In this document: positions 12,562 through 26,292 of the stretch, one piece after another | How the letters are laid out: each line of letters starts with the position of its first letter | Numbering within the stretch: the stretch's first letter is position 1 | NCBI GenBank assembly: GCA_000469685.2 | Contig: LS997565.1 | Coordinates: forward strand, 45,909,810 to 45,973,809 | Source of the DNA: Haemonchus contortus | Lineage: Eukaryota > Nematoda > Chromadorea > Rhabditida > Trichostrongylidae | Length of the DNA stretch: 64,000 nt | Reading direction: 5' to 3' | Program-made: the position numbers and the translations under genes | Notes under the pieces: generated by a model | Database searches by the model: none | The model's input: only the letters and a program-made list of their open reading frames with translations | What the model was told of the DNA's origin: nothing

Positions 12562-15500
12562 TCACGAGTGGCCAAATTTGACATGGATTCCAATGAAAAT
12601 AATGCCAAGAACGATAGAAAGCGAACCCACTACTATATAAGCTATTCCTGAAATCAACGATTATATTAATATGGCAATGAGGTTGGAATCAGAATGGTGA
12701 AAAATACATACCGAGAAAAGGGTTTTTAGCGCCAGCCCAACTTGTTGTACTCACTACGAAAGATTTACGTCCACCGAAGACCACCACCGGATAATCTAAA
12801 GATAAAAGCCATTTCAACAAGTTTGGCTGTATTTTATTTGACTCAAGATATGGAGTCTAAAATCGCAGCATATTCCATTTAAGACCGAGATTGGATACGC
12901 TGTGCAGAACAGCAGCAAATACTTGCTATTTTCTCCAGGAGAAGGTTATTTTACTTCAATCTCGGACTCTTCCAGGTGTTCAACTATTCTCCCACTTTAG
13001 AAGAAAATGTAAGTGGAGTTGTGGGGGATCATCTCATAAACACTCGTTAAGATGACCAATGGAAGTGAGAGAAGATAGGAAGAGCAAGTTATGAAAGAGC
13101 TCTTCCGATACGATAGTCGTTTCCAATAATAAAACAACACTTCCACAAGCAGGGCGAAGAGAATTTGAAAAACCAAAGAAGAATGTTAAAATTATGAACA
13201 GAGAAGCAGGAAAAATCGCTTTCAACTTACTGGAGTGCACAGTAACTTCGTATTGGCCCGCGGGTAAGCCATCACGGAAACGCTGACCAGCCAAAAGGTT
13301 TTCGTTAGTGCGATCCAGCAGCCTCCAAAGTTTCCGGAAATTCGGGAGCGCAGCTGTGCGCATCCAAACAATCAAATCGACGTTTTCAAAACCGTCGTCC
13401 AGGCACGGTTCGATTCTCCAGTTTGGCGGTTTAGCGGTTCCCTGGAAATATTGAAAAATGATTGAATAGTACTTTACTGTCCAGGCAAGTTACGCAGAAC
13501 AGCCAATAGCGAAACTCGGAAGGATTTGTCATACAACTAGCCGATGTTTCCTCTTATATCAATGGAAGTAACTAAAAACAGACTCACTTTGAAAGCATCA
13601 CACAGCGTTCCGCCCGCTGGTATGGGAGGATTCTTAAACTTCTTGTCCTTATCGACATCCCAGAGAACCTGAAATGATTGTTAGGACGAGAGTCCAAGAG
13701 ATTACCAAGAAAAGAAAACATACTCCTTCTTTAGTTACAGGTACAGGTATTTTCATTCCGTTATCATAATAGTAGAGCTCGTAAGTATCTAAAATGGAGC
13801 ATTTTTGATAAATAGATAAATACGACCCTCTCTCTACCTTGGCCTTACATTATCGAGACACTAAGCACTAAGTTAAATGCTGACCATTGAATTTTGAATT
13901 GGCTATCGCGCCACATGGAGCTATCGGGACCTTTTTGTCATCGTAGGCAAATGGTTCACAGTCAGAAACATCCTGAAACAGAGCAATTTAAGGCTTCGGA
14001 AAAAGGCTTGAAGAAAAGAAACAGCAATGAATTCTCCTAAAAGAATGACGTACCATGACATTTCCGAGATACTGTTTATCGTTTCTGCTTTTTACATATC
14101 GCCGATGATTTTGAAAATAGTTTTCCAAGTAGTAGTAAAGATAAACGTCGCCCTGAAATAATTCAAGGCATAACTATAAAAAAGCAGACGTGGGGCAGGA
14201 GTCACCTTTGGAGACTGCTCGGATCGGGAGGCTATGTACAAGAATGAACTAGCTCTCATAAGCACGCAAACGACTAACTGGTAGCAAAGAGGAGAAACTT
14301 CCAGGTTATTAACGTTTTTTTCAGTCAATCCCTTTTTATATGCCCATGCATTTCACTTCCATTCAGCATACTAATGAAGGGTGAATGGTATGTGAGAACA
14401 AGTAGTCTTATAGCGTCTCAGACAAGCCTGGCCCAAATTAAGTGGCTCAGAAACTATTAGGGGCTCGGATACCCTCCATAAGAATTGAAACAGATCTTCA
14501 GTGAGCACCATCCTCTTCTGACCAACCCTAAATCTGCGTAAAGCAAAAATTATTACACAAAAGAGATATTCAGGGACAGTCAACTTACGTTCACGGTGAA
14601 CCTTATCGAATGCAACGTGTGAGATGATCGATTTGTTCGAGAAAAAGGCTTTTGGAAAAAAAAACTGTAGTGAACGGTCATAGGGACGGTCATAAAATGG
14701 ATGTTCTGACAGCGTAGACACACTCGCTTGTGAAGTACTCATCACGTGATCCCTTCCAAATAGTCTGACCCATTCAGAAAAAACTTTTCTGGATGGCTAC
14801 AATTTCAACTCCTGCTGGTGGTGTTCTGTCAATTCTTGAATTGCAGGTGCAAAATGATGGCACTGCTAAAGCCAGAAGCCGATCGAACTAATTCCTGATA
14901 TAAATATAGTAGGATCGAAAACTGACTTACAATCAGATATTATAAATTAGACTTGGTATCTATGGTAATGATTACATGGTACAAAGACAGCTGAAATTGT
15001 GCATAACCGATGAAAACTCGGTACACCGGAGGGAGTGCCAGAAAAATAAGAGACAATAGGTTTCGCTCAAGTTACGCCCGATTTTTTTTCACTTTTCATA
15101 CCCGTATATCACCATGAGTCCTTCAGAATGAACTTCCAAAGTAAGGTCGTGTATAATGATATGTTTGCTACATCCTTTTTAGCGTTCATCCGATGAGAAG
15201 CGGTAGAAAGTTTGGAGGAGTTTCAGGTGCAGGATTGCACTACTTCAGCAAGAGATACGACATAGATAAAAATGATATTGAAGCATACCTTCATTTCCTT
15301 AGTGATATTGAATGTTAATGAGCACTGAGTATCGATGGCACAGTTTGTGTAATCCACTGTATACTCAACCACTAAAACAAATGGTTAGAACACAAACAAT
15401 TCCTAAAAATGTAAACAAAAATATATAATTGGATACGAACCTCCTTCAGAAGCGAGGAATAGGGCAACACCTATGGGGATAAAGATTATTCCCACTCCTA

Positions 15501-16513
15501 TGACAGTTGGGATGACGGTTGATGCTGTGAGAATAGGTTGCCATGCTGGCAATTGTTGTTGCCGTAACTTGGTGGCTGAAAAAGGAGGCTTCAGTATGGC
15601 TCATGTATTCCAGTATGAAGTTACTGTCGAAAAGAAAACTTCTAAATAAGATTTAACAGGCGAACAGGACCTGACTCTTTCACAGCGTCCATACGAGTAC
15701 ATACACATATGAAAAATGAGCAGCTGAAACTCACCGAAGCTTATCAAATGATTTTTTTGCTATCACAGGATACAACTTATTTTCCCCGCTCATTTCTACG
15801 AATAGCGTCGGATTTCTCATATAAAAACAGTCTATCTCGGGAAATGTCAAACCAATCAGACAAGCTCAAGTACATTGCTTTCGTAATAACATCTAGTACA
15901 ATTACTTTCAGCTGAAAATGGAGCATACGATTTCAATGAATAATACAATGCCCCGCGGATTTCATGAGCACTTTCATTTTGTAGTGGGTAGGTGGAGGGA
16001 ACCATTCATTTCATGAGTAACCGCGTGTTTTAACTAGGGAATACTGCTGAAGTTTACCCAAGCAATTAAAAGGTCTCATTACTGTTGAGAGCAACGCTCA
16101 CATTCTGAAAACTAACAAGAGCGGAAGTATAAACCATCAATCAGGCTGCACCGTTTTTCTTTTGCACACAACTCGAAGGCCTTGATTTCACAAAATAGAC
16201 CGTCACCACGGAATAAGCTCCAACTAAGATGCGTTTTCCTGTTCACAAATTTTTCTAACACTTCATTTTTGTTTCCTTCTTTCAGGAGCTTAACACCTCT
16301 CTTCCAATCACTGGAGTACGGTTTCATGACATCACAGGGAATTTCTAATTTTTTCAAAGATTTCACCTGAACACGAACATACCAACTGAACGCAGCACTA
16401 AGGCACTGATACTGACTGAATTAAAACTAACCTTTGGGCTTATTCTTCAAGATTTTCTCATCTTGTAAATCTGGTGCTATCCGTTCTTGACCTACAACGT
16501 CTTGAGGAGGCAT
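12562..16513 (-). CDS. CDC50/TMEM30 family protein (beta subunit of P4-ATPase phospholipid flippases), 10 exons
   Basis: CDC50 proteins escort P4-ATPase flippases out of the ER and are needed for their phospholipid transport. Minus-strand exons: 16513-16432, 15575-15441, 15371-15289, 14152-14054, 13972-13885, 13788-13724, 13668-13588, 13441-13231, 12795-12712 and 12647-12562. Phases agree throughout and the product is 337 residues, near the usual 340-370. Hallmarks in order: [15 protein letters not shown] leading into a first membrane segment (about residues 45-67); [26 protein letters not shown]...[49 protein letters not shown]...[13 protein letters not shown]; then a second membrane segment at about 311-330 and a short tail. 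The start is the only ATG that opens the phase-matched first exon. Introns are short except introns 1 and 3. C. elegans has several paralogs (including CHAT-1); I cannot assign which is the ortholog. Confidence 0.95.
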
Positions 16514-18619
16514 CCCCCGTTCACCAACTAAATAATACTTCGAGCAAATAAATACATCAAGAAAATAACGATCGTTGCAGTAAAGAAGCGTGGCCTGATG
16601 ATTTTAACAAAAAAATGGGGGGTGACAACTGCCTTGAAATAGATCAGCAATTCAAAGAAGAAAAACAGCTCCTCTAATTCGATTACCGCGCGCTAACGCA
16701 TGCGTAGCGACAAGCCGATGGTTTCGATCGATATCATATGAAGTTGACAGTGAACCATGAACACACACAGTTATGGTCAAGATCACAGATCATCATTTCC
16801 TCAATCAAATCCCTACGCTCTCAGTGACCCGACAACTTAATTCGACAGCCATCTGAATCACTTATTATATTAGTCACCCGATTAGTCTTTAATATTTCCG
16901 ATCAATCTCTGAGTCGTCCCAGTCAGTGCCACCTATTCCACTACGAGCTTCCTCCACTTGGCTTATATACAGCCAACCTCAGACGTACTTCCTTTCTGAT
17001 GCTTTCGCAAACCTTTGTTAACTCTTTCTTCAAGTTATCGTTAACCCATCTATTTTCGGAGCCCTCCTTCCAACCCAGCTCTCTTCGTGTTAACCCGGCT
17101 CACTGTTCCCCAGACCTAAAAGTCATGAACAGAATTGAAAAGAGGAAACTGTTTTTCAAAGTAGACAAAATCCATAGTTTTTCCACATAGATGAACACTA
17201 ACACGATTACTCTAACACAAAAATACTTTTTTATGCTTTCGGTATGGAAGAAATCAAAATCGTTCCCGAAAACATTGAGATAAGTCGACAAGAAGCCCAC
17301 TGAGACACCTTTTTCACCCAACTTATCGTAAATACTTCTTTATTTCATCATTATCTCAATTTCGAGAAAGATTAACTAAGTCTCACTTATATCTTCTCTT
17401 CATAGGCATAGTAAGCAACCATCTAAGACTCCGATTAATTTATCGAGCCCCCAGGTGGGAATCAATATGCGGCACTAGAAAACAACTCAAAGAAAACATA
17501 TATCCGCATCTGGCAAAGGCAAAACTGTGATTAACAAAGACAACAGAATCTTCCTAACACCTGTCTAGTGCTAACACAAGAATACAACTCCATTCGTAGG
17601 ACGAACAGATTGTTATGAAGCATCGGCAAAGGAGTAAAGATAAGAGCCCTTGTCAATGACTCATGTCAAAGAGAGACTTTATGACTTGGAAAAAGCGAAA
17701 CCATGGCAATACTTGGTAATATATAAGGTCTGAGGCTTTTTTAGGACTAGTTGGTTCTGAATAACCAACAAGTTAGAGGAAAAGCGGAAATGGAAATCCA
17801 TTTGACTTCGGGGCGCCGGCATCCAAGAGAGACCGTCGGTGGAATCGATATGGCCCCGCCTGTCGGCTGCTGCGTCATGCGCCCCGTTACCAACCCCTTT
17901 TAAACACTCGAATTTCGTCTACACTCACAACTTAAGCCCTTTTTTCCTTTTCTTACCAGCCACTTCAAGCAATTTTAGATATTTTATTGGCCATTTCTCA
18001 CTTGTCGATCCCGACACTTCCCTCCCGTTCCACCATCGAAGACGAATTTCCGACCCGAAAACCGATTGCTCGTTGCTTGGTACGCTCTCGAAGTTTGCTC
18101 AGGTTGAAGAGCCTCTCTTGCGTGAATGCCGTTCTATTATCGGGCAGCATGGCCCCTTACCTACTACCTGTGATGCAATCTTAGTGTACTTCCCATTTGA
18201 CAATGGAAACCACACAAAAGTTGTATCACAGGCAGTCTTTAGAGTGCTATTGTGTCTCAGGAACTTTTGCGACACTTTTCTCCCGAAATACTTCTACTTT
18301 ATACATTTCCAACTTTTATTCTTCACATCCTCCACTCCAATGCACAGCCAGAGATCTTTACTTCCATCGGTTGATTATGATAAAGTACAACACAACATGA
18401 ATTTCAGCATAATGTACAACAATGATTGATGAATATATGGGCAGGTACGGGTAGCATAAGTTCTCAATGTCAATTCCCTTTATTCCAGAAAATCAAAACG
18501 ACACAAGATTGCAGTAGAAAAAAATGTGTCAGCATGTGAAGTCAAAATTGTAAAGGCATCATAGTTGTGATAACGTAATTAAGTTACAATCATGAAACTG
18601 ACAAAAACTCCTAGAACAC
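16514..18619. other. Intergenic region between the CDC50 and H2A.Z genes
   Basis: It holds the CDC50 upstream region and the H2A.Z 3' flank. A 196-codon plus-strand open frame (17839-18429) is the longest here. It is rich in Ser, Phe and Leu, has no recognisable domain, and overlaps AT/TC-rich DNA, so I do not call it a gene. No SINE or transposon end was seen. Confidence 0.4.
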
Positions 18620-19199
18620 CTAGGGCGGGGGAGCGACTTTTTGTCCCGGTTGCGGCTGACCCTTCTTGTTCATCAAGTAACGGTGAATATGTGGGATAAC
18701 TCCTGAAAAAAATTGTTCATTAATTCAGATGTGATTTGAAAATTACTCCAGTGTAGGGGACACAAACCTCCTCCAGCAATAGTTGCTTTGATGAGCGTGT
18801 CGAGCTCTTCATCGCCCCGAATGGCAAGATGAAGATGCCTAGGAGTGATTCTCTTGACCTTGAGATCTTTAGAAGCATTACCAGCTAATTCTAATACTTC
18901 AGCGGTGAGATACTCAAGAATAGCAGCACTGAAAAAAATTGATTATAAATACTTATTTCAACACTGAACTTTACTAAATATTTCGCATTGGTGATTTTTA
19001 CCAATAAATTCAATAGAATGAAACTTCACCTATAAACAGCAGCAGTTGCTCCTACTCGACCAGTTGATGTCGTTCTTTGCTTGAGGAAACGATGAATACG
19101 GCCTACAGGAAACTGAAGACCAGCTCGAGCACTACGTGAAATCACCTTTGATTTCGATTTTCCTGAGTCCTTTCCGGCTTTACCTTTGCCACCAGCCAT
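18620..19199 (-). CDS. htz-1: Histone variant H2A.Z, 3 exons
   Basis: H2A.Z replaces H2A in nucleosomes near promoters and is deposited by the SWR1/SRCAP-type remodeller. Minus-strand exons are 19199-19030, 18928-18768 and 18702-18620, giving 137 residues in phase. The start [18 protein letters not shown] is the typical H2A.Z lysine-glycine N-tail. Next come [36 protein letters not shown] and [20 protein letters not shown]. The docking domain reads [20 protein letters not shown] then [11 protein letters not shown]. 'GDEELD' and 'IAGGGVIPHIH' separate H2A.Z from canonical H2A ('NDEELN', 'IAQGGVLPNIQ'). The C-tail is a Gln/Pro-rich run ending in three prolines, as in nematode H2A.Z. The presence of introns also fits a replication-independent variant rather than a clustered core histone. 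The symbol follows the C. elegans ortholog. Confidence 0.96.
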
Positions 19200-19224
19200 T
19201 TCTCTTAAAAAAATTTAATTTCGA

Positions 19225-19560
19225 AAATACCAGTACAGCGGACACGGCGGGAGTTGGAAAAAACTTTGGCCATTATGGAGAGGAAATTATGCATGTGAAG
19301 GAGAAATTGTTCCTATGAGGCCCAAATGCTCACAAAACCGATGGAGTCAAAAAAAGCGCAGGTGATTGCGATGGAGTACAGGCAGAGACGCCATCGAAAA
19401 GCAAATCGGGACACGCCACAAGCTGTGGACGCGCGGGAATCAATGACGCTGCCACGCCCCGTTGGCATGCGGCCAACAGTGTTCAAATTCTAGGCGCGGT
19501 CCTGTAGCGAAAATGCGGCCGCGGGAGGAAATTTGGCGCGGTGCCAAGGCTGCGGTCGAT
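19225..19560. promoter_or_regulatory. GC-rich promoter-like region of H2A.Z with E2F-like sites
   Basis: Directly upstream of the H2A.Z start, the DNA changes from AT-rich to GC-rich. It carries GGCGGGA (about 19237-19243) and TTTGGCGCGG (about 19532-19541). Another GGCGCGG lies near 19494. These fit the E2F/DP consensus TTTSSCGC on either strand. E2F control of histone-variant and cell-cycle chromatin genes is established in animals. That these sites function here is inference. Confidence 0.35.
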
Positions 19561-21054
19561 CGCCGCCCCACTACCAGTTACCGTTACCGGTAGGTTTCAT
19601 ATTTCAGCTTTTGTTACACTATTTGGTGTAGGGCACATCAGCATAGAGGCGGTTTCATCTTTGAAAGTTAGTAGTGTGAGACGAAAATTTCTATTCGTCG
19701 CATAGGCACAGTACTGGTGAATTGCCTTTCATTGTTTTCAACACTCGAGTACTTCTCTAGGGTTGAGGAAGAAGTAGAGTGATTATTAGGTTAAAACAAT
19801 CTATGGAGGATTGAAGGTTCCGAGTCTCGCGAGCTCTGCCAGTGAAGTGGGGTTGCGATGACCTCACCAGACGTCATACCACCACGACACTCTGCCTCTT
19901 AATGAGATTTTTCAAGTAATACTTCAACATCCACGTTTCTAAGTAGCTGCTTGGTTTACCTCTTTGAATTGATAGGAGAAAAACTCGAATTGTGATCATC
20001 GTAGTAAAAGACTTTGTCGGCCAGTAATAGTTAACGTATCTCTCCTTCCGTCTTCACGGCTTTTTCATTGATTTTGTCTTGACGTCACATCCTAAACCGT
20101 CAAATTTCGTGTCATTGACGGCTTCGGTTTCCATTTCTAGCCTTATCTCCACCATTTAGGAGTGTAAATGACCCATAGAATCCTTCTGAGGGTCCTTTTT
20201 TCGTAAAATCATCATGGTAAGGGCTTTGCTTGAACTTTCTCATTGTTATGTTCTCTATATAGTTGCTTTGTCCAAACCAACCAAGCTTGTTTCGGCTTTT
20301 CAATTATGTTACTGAGAAGTCGCAGCTTTCCTCCCTAAAGCTTTTATTCGTGAATCAATAAACTTTCTCTTGAATTAGCTTCATTTGTATTCCTTGTGAA
20401 TGGATCCAAGCCCAAAATTGATGGCTGTAGGAGCTGACCAAGTGGGAAGGAGATTCGTATACCTGAGCTCAAGAAGCAATCGATTTTTTAAGTGAAATCT
20501 GAGGTATAGAGCAGGTATTTCACACCGATGAGGACGAAAGCGGTTGTTCACCAGTTGTTGCTCAGGACAATTAAAGTGAACTTCACTTACCTATCAATTC
20601 CATATGGTTTGAAAACTTCGTTGCTCAGCAACATATTTCCATAAACATAACATAGCGTATACCCAATCAATTCATATGAAATATTTTGAAATCGGACTAG
20701 CTCGAATAGTTTCGTTACTTCAAATAGCTGATCAACTAACCAAGTTAAAGTTAGTCGTTTTATGGTACCATAAAAGATTAGTTCGATTGCTATTTCGGAA
20801 ACACTAATCGATCGTATCACTGATAGGCACTGCCACCAATGGTTGCGGCGGTGTGACAAAATGTTTCCGAGCGGCGGTCTTACTAAAACAAAATTTTCCG
20901 TCCAGGAGCCTCCTCTTTTGCTGCTTCAACCAAGTCCACTGTTTTTTAATTGCTGTGATTGTTCTGCAATATATAGTCGTCATGAGACCGATTTAAATAA
21001 AAAAAATTGTGTATCGTGTTCACAGATTTCAGGCAGAGCTGGCTTGGGCACAAA
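19561..21054. other. Intergenic region between divergent H2A.Z and WAPL genes
   Basis: About 1.5 kb with small open frames only; the largest is 91 codons, minus, 20587-20859, with no recognisable domain. A polypyrimidine-AG (CACAGATTTCAG at about 21020-21031) lies just before the WAPL start and could be a spliced-leader acceptor, which is an inference. Confidence 0.35.
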
Positions 21055-24000
21055 ATGTCTCACTCTAAAAGTATAAATCCTGAGCATCGTGCTTATGGAA
21101 GTTTTGGGCCCAATTCGAAAGCGTCCGCATTATTCGACGCCGCTTTCTCAAAACCGTGAGTTTTATTCGATACTGTTTCCTATATCCTAGTGCGACTGCC
21201 AATTTTTCTTTCCAGTTGTAAGTTTAACTTCTTTAGCTTTCTTCTTTCTTTCTTCTTTTACTTGATTTGCACAGCTGAAGAAGTGAAAGTCAGAACTGTC
21301 TTTTTTTTGTAATGGTTCCGTTTTGTTCCTTTCTCGTCTACAAAAGTTTCTAAACTTACTGAAATATTCAAGCAATACTATTACATTATCTGTCGTGCTT
21401 TTTAGGCCACCTAGGGTAAAGAAGGATTTTCTTCACGATATGCCGATCATACGCTAAAGAAACTTATGACGCACGATGAATATGATATATCTACTTTTCA
21501 GTCTGCCGAAGAAAAGGTGGCAAGCGCAAAAACCGACTGCCGAATCGTCTGTCGTAGACTCCCTCCCCTCAGGTTTGTTACTTGCGCTTTTTGGAACATT
21601 TTGGAATAATTGTTTTCCTTGGTAATCCAACAATGTTTTAGTTTCCGATACGGAAGTAACGCATGGTTCTCCTAAACAGGTATTTTCTCCTCCCATAAGT
21701 CTTCCGGAAAGCACATCAACAGATGGAACTATTGAAAACGACAACGTAAAAACTGCTTGTTTTGTTTTGCGTTCAGATTTTTACGGAATGTTTTTAGGGT
21801 TTATCTAGTAGCGATGAGGACAGCCAACCTATTCCTGTTGAACGTTCGAGCCAACTTTCATCCACTTCTTCCCTTAACAGGTACTATCTGTTTTGCATTT
21901 GATCCTCCACTTTTGGCCACCATTTATTTCATCTCTTCTATTATAATTTTACTCTGCCTCCTTTTATTCAGTAAGTCTGCAGCGGTGCAGTTGAATTAAG
22001 GTTAGCCTCTTCCTCTTTAACCTGACTATTGTACTATCTTTTCAGTGCGTTCAGTACCGCAACCTTGCATTCCTCTCAGTCTCCCCAAACCGGCGTTGCT
22101 CGATCGTCGTCAACATTTGACTTTGATGACAATGACGACTCACCACCACCATCTACCAAAAGAAGTAAAATTTCCCCACCACTTCCATGTGGGTGAACGA
22201 AACATCCAGTCATTCTATACTTCAACAAAGCGTTGAACTCGATGTCTATACTTTAGCGCCTACGAAGATTACGGCCCCCAAAGAACGCCGACCAGTCTAT
22301 CAACATAAGTGGGCAGAGGATGATGATGAAGAAGAAGATGAAACTGGAGCATCTGGAGACGTACGGTCAACGTCGAATCCGAGTTCTTGTACCTCAGCTG
22401 TGCCACAGGTTCGGAATGCTTCCGTCTGTTTATATTTCAGTGGTTTTCTGAGCTCTCTTGATATGAATCTTTTGTGGCCTTTTCGTGTGAAGCGAAGCTT
22501 TTGGGATTATCCTTCTCTATTTTGGATTACAGGAGCTTATCTGATTTAAACTTCTCGGGCAGTTTGGGAAAGCGGAGTTCGCGTTTCTATTGAATCGTGA
22601 AGCATTATTGCTTATGCGCAAACTGATAAGTCCCTCACTGAAATATTGAAAACGCCTGTCCCCATTCCTAATACTTAATCCAGCTAGTAAGCTGCAAGTA
22701 GATACTTGCGGATGAGTACAGGTGAGGGGAGTTCTCATAAGAAGGAGTCAGAAATGATGTAACTAATGACCTGAGTATTTTCTAACATTCGTGATTAGTA
22801 CAATTTTTTGTCTTTGCTAGTCTATGGTGCTTGTGAAATATTTTTTTAGCGGCGTCCCATCTACAGTCGAGGTAGCGAGGCAACAGTGGTCGGGCGAGTT
22901 AAGGAAGCACACCAGTGTCTAGAATCCGGAGAACAGGATGATTTTAAACAAGATATCGAATACATTCTGAGTACTATGAAGGGACAGGCTCCCGTCAACA
23001 TAAAATGTTTGAGGTACGAGTGTTTTTAGGTAAAAAGTCTGTGTTCTGCTAGTAGAAGTAATCAAGATGGACCGTTTTAGCACGCTATCTTTGGCAAGAA
23101 AATGCATATCGTCTGAATTCCGCCAATTTCTTCGTAGTGAGGGTCTAATGTCCAATGTTTTCAAAGGCCTTGCTGATGCTGCGAGCAACCAGGTGACTTT
23201 CAAATCATTTGCAGATTGTGATTTTAGTTTCACATGTTTAAGTCTTGTTTTGATCTTCTTTTGCTTCAGAGCTTTGCACTTTGTGCCGCTACCGTAATCT
23301 ATCTTATGTCTCGTGACTTCATTTCGATGCAAGTTGACGCGCAGTCGCTTCGGTTGCTGTCACAGTTGCTCCGTATTGAAAAAATGGAGCAGAACGATGA
23401 ACAGAAAAAGAACGCATCTTTGGTAGGTGGCTTCTATCATGGAGGTCAAGACCCCATAGATTCAGAGTAAAACTTCATTCCTTAAACATTTACTGGACGT
23501 GATCGTGAAATTCAGGTCTGGGAAATCTTCAAAACATACATAGAACGAATGGAATCGACAGGGAAGAAGATTGCATTCGATCTCACGAAAGAACAACTAA
23601 CAGTAGGATTTCTTGGATTACTTCCGGCGATGTCATATGCTGGATAATTTTTCTTTAGCCGTCATCACTCATACTGGAAGCTTTGGTTTTTGTTCTTGCT
23701 AGGTGCACCGATGAAAATTTGAAGACCGAGCTGCTAAATCTTGGTATACTGCAGTGGATAGTAGGGAAAGGTTTGTAGTGTAGCTTTTTATTACGTTGGA
23801 GGAGAAAAATCAGTGTATTGGGCAAGCCTTTTCTTTAAAATATGGAACATACTATAGCATATGTGTTGAAAAGTTTTGGGTCTGTGAATTTTGCATATTT
23901 TGCGATTAACGATTTGCCGCGGATCTTCTGGTATGATGACCTTTTCCTGCAGTGAATCAGTGGACCAACTAGGAATTTATACCATCTAAATTTGTGGCCT

Positions 24001-26292
24001 CTGGAAATAGGTATTGACACTTGTCTTTCGCTTATCTTTCGCTTGTCCTTACTAACAATAGGATTGGTGCCCAAATCCTTTGTTTTTCTAGTTCTTTTAT
24101 GTTTAATCTTTTCGGAAAGCGACTTCTTAACCAAAACATTGAATCGTCTGTTCTATAACTGCATAACTTTCAGTTGAAAAGATTGTGTTGCGACTTCTGC
24201 ACGACAAGTTAAACGAAGAGGAAACGATTCAGCAGCTCGTTATTCTCGAAAGATGCTTCAGGATTCTTGAATCTGTGAGCAATGCTGTTGATTTTTCATT
24301 TGTCTGTTTGAGTATGTGTTTTATTTTAGAGTACGCTATTCCACAAGAAGAATCAAGCGTTTCTGATTTCACATCGTGGAAGCGCCTTGATACAAATGTG
24401 TGGAAAGTATGTCCATCAGTCCTTTTCACTAATTTTTGCCTTATTTGCTTTGTTTTTCGTTTTTTTTTTGGCTAGTATTGAAAGAAGTCTAGCGATATTC
24501 AGACTAATGACTATTATCCATGATACGATCAGCAATTGTGCCGTTGGGTCGCAGTTGGCCCGTTCTCATATAGCTTGTTTATCTCTGATGGCTCGTGTGC
24601 TCATGAATCTTTCACATGAAAATGGTGAGCCGCTCAGCTATACAATTATTTTGGTGCAATAATGGTCGACAGGGTTTAATGAGCGACGTTTTCAGAATTG
24701 TGTTGTACCAAGCTGGGGCAGGTCCCGGGTTTTTTGCCACTTTGCCTATCATCTTACACTTTCCTCGCGCCTAAATTCGCACCAGAGGACAAGAAGTTTG
24801 ATTTGTATGTGATGGTAAGTATAAAATCTCTGCCACACTACTTGTTACCGGGAAAACGCGCAGCTCGTTCAGATGACGTCTTTGTGTGTCAATTTGGTGG
24901 AAAGATGTAACTCTAATCGTAGAAAACTTATCGAGACTACTGTGAAAGTTCACGCGGAAAATGGTGAAGATACTGAGCACAAAGCACTCGATGCGCTTGC
25001 AATTGTATGAATTACTTTGTCCTTCAACATCATAGCGCCGCAGGTTCTTCTCTAATTCAGTTAATTTAGTTATTCACGGTCCACGAAGCGAAAGCACGGA
25101 ATATTGATGAAGATTTGGACAAAGATTTGGCTTTCGAGGTACGTTTCCTGCTCCTCTTTTTCTTGCAGAGCTCCACCTCTCCTCCTCCCTATTTCGATGC
25201 TGTTTTCCTAGGAACCTGCCGATGAAGACAATAATGACACTGATGAAGAATGTCGGGATGATGGGCGATTGGATCGAGCAAAATTAAATGATATGAATGA
25301 AAGTGAGATGTTGCAAGCGGTGCAAAATGCTATGAGCAAGGTATAGTTTGGTAGGTAATGGCTACTGGATTACAAATGTGGAAATGAATTTGACAGGCAT
25401 CTGCACACATGGAGGACAGTGTCGTTGCTTCTTATGTTGCTCTACTGATAGGCTGCTTATTGCAACAGAATGAGGTACACTTTAAGAATAAGTATTGAAC
25501 AGTATTTTTGAAAGTAGATCTTCTTTTTACATCTGACAATAATTCAGTGTGGCCATAAGTTAGAACGGTCTTATGCGTGTGAGTGCGGGCTGCTAGAGGG
25601 TTCCGCTAGATAGATGGTTAGCGTTTTGTGGTAGTCAGAGTAGAAAGGGGGCTTTGAAGCGATCGTTCCTGTTTTACTGAGATGCGTTTTAACTGTATAG
25701 TTATCTTACATTTTAAATGCGGCGGATAGAGATTAATAAGTTTCGAATTAGGTACCTCGCACCCCTCCACTTGCCCACTTATAGGTGCTTTGCCCTTTTT
25801 GACCTTGCTTTTTTTGCAATATCTGCCAGACTCAGCTGTGACTGTTTGCAGAAGTTTCCATTGGAAGGGTTGATTAGGGTGTCACTGTCTTAATCTCTAA
25901 TAGTCGAAGGCTAGAACAGGAAATGTTTCACGAATATTGTTTTCTTTGCTTGAACTTGGACGAGGTTGGTAAAAAAAAACTACGTTTCACGAAAACTTTT
26001 CAGGGTCATGCAGCTATAGTGCGGTCACATCTTCAGGGTGGTTCATTTGCAACAATGATTGATCAACTACAACGCTTCTTGGACTTCATGAAAATTGCGG
26101 TGGGTTCCGACACGATCGCAGTTATTTTTGATGTATCTTGACTTGATGGTTTTATTTTAAACCAGTATGAATCAGCAAGTTCCCATCAGAACTCAAATTT
26201 TCTGCTTTTACTCGAGTCTTTTTCAGAGCAAAAAGGCTGGAGGCTGTAGATCGATCGAGCGTATTATCGATTTACTGGATAGGCTAAATTAA
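21055..26292 (+). CDS. wapl-1: WAPL (Wings apart-like) cohesin-release factor, 21 exons
   Basis: WAPL, with PDS5, opens the cohesin ring and releases cohesin from chromatin in the nucleus. I read 21 exons: 21055-21155, 21502-21572, 21642-21745, 21798-21880, 22046-22164, 22257-22408, 22850-23013, 23081-23192, 23270-23422, 23516-23602, 23659-23770, 24174-24274, 24330-24406, 24476-24624, 24696-24814, 24864-25004, 25070-25138, 25212-25340, 25397-25474, 26004-26099 and about 26227-26292. Phases match throughout and the sum is about 760 codons. Residues 1-230 are Ser/Asp/Glu-rich and disordered, with an acidic run DDDEEEDE. The WAPL domain then starts: GRVKEAHQCLESGEQDDFKQ, DIEYILSTMKG, KCLSTLSLARKC, FALCAATVIYLMSRD. 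Near the C-terminus come HMEDSVVASYVALLIGCLLQ and DQLQRFLDFMKIA, the family's diagnostic C-terminal helices. The start is the first ATG after a CAG acceptor and opens the phase-correct first exon. The symbol follows the C. elegans ortholog. Confidence 0.95.

Noticed and set aside
16112..16366. 84-codon minus-strand frame in CDC50 intron 1, considered as an extra exon
   Set aside because: Joining it to exon 1 in the required phase gives an early stop, and the phase from exon 1 to exon 2 is already correct without it.
17839..18429. 196-codon plus-strand open frame between the CDC50 and H2A.Z genes
   Set aside because: No recognisable domain; Ser/Phe/Leu-rich composition of TC-rich DNA and no supporting splice or family evidence. 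Conservation in a sister species would change this.
21400..21470. A possible extra WAPL exon beginning GCCACCTAGG
   Set aside because: Including it puts the next exon out of frame; joining 21155 directly to 21502 keeps the frame open into all later exons.
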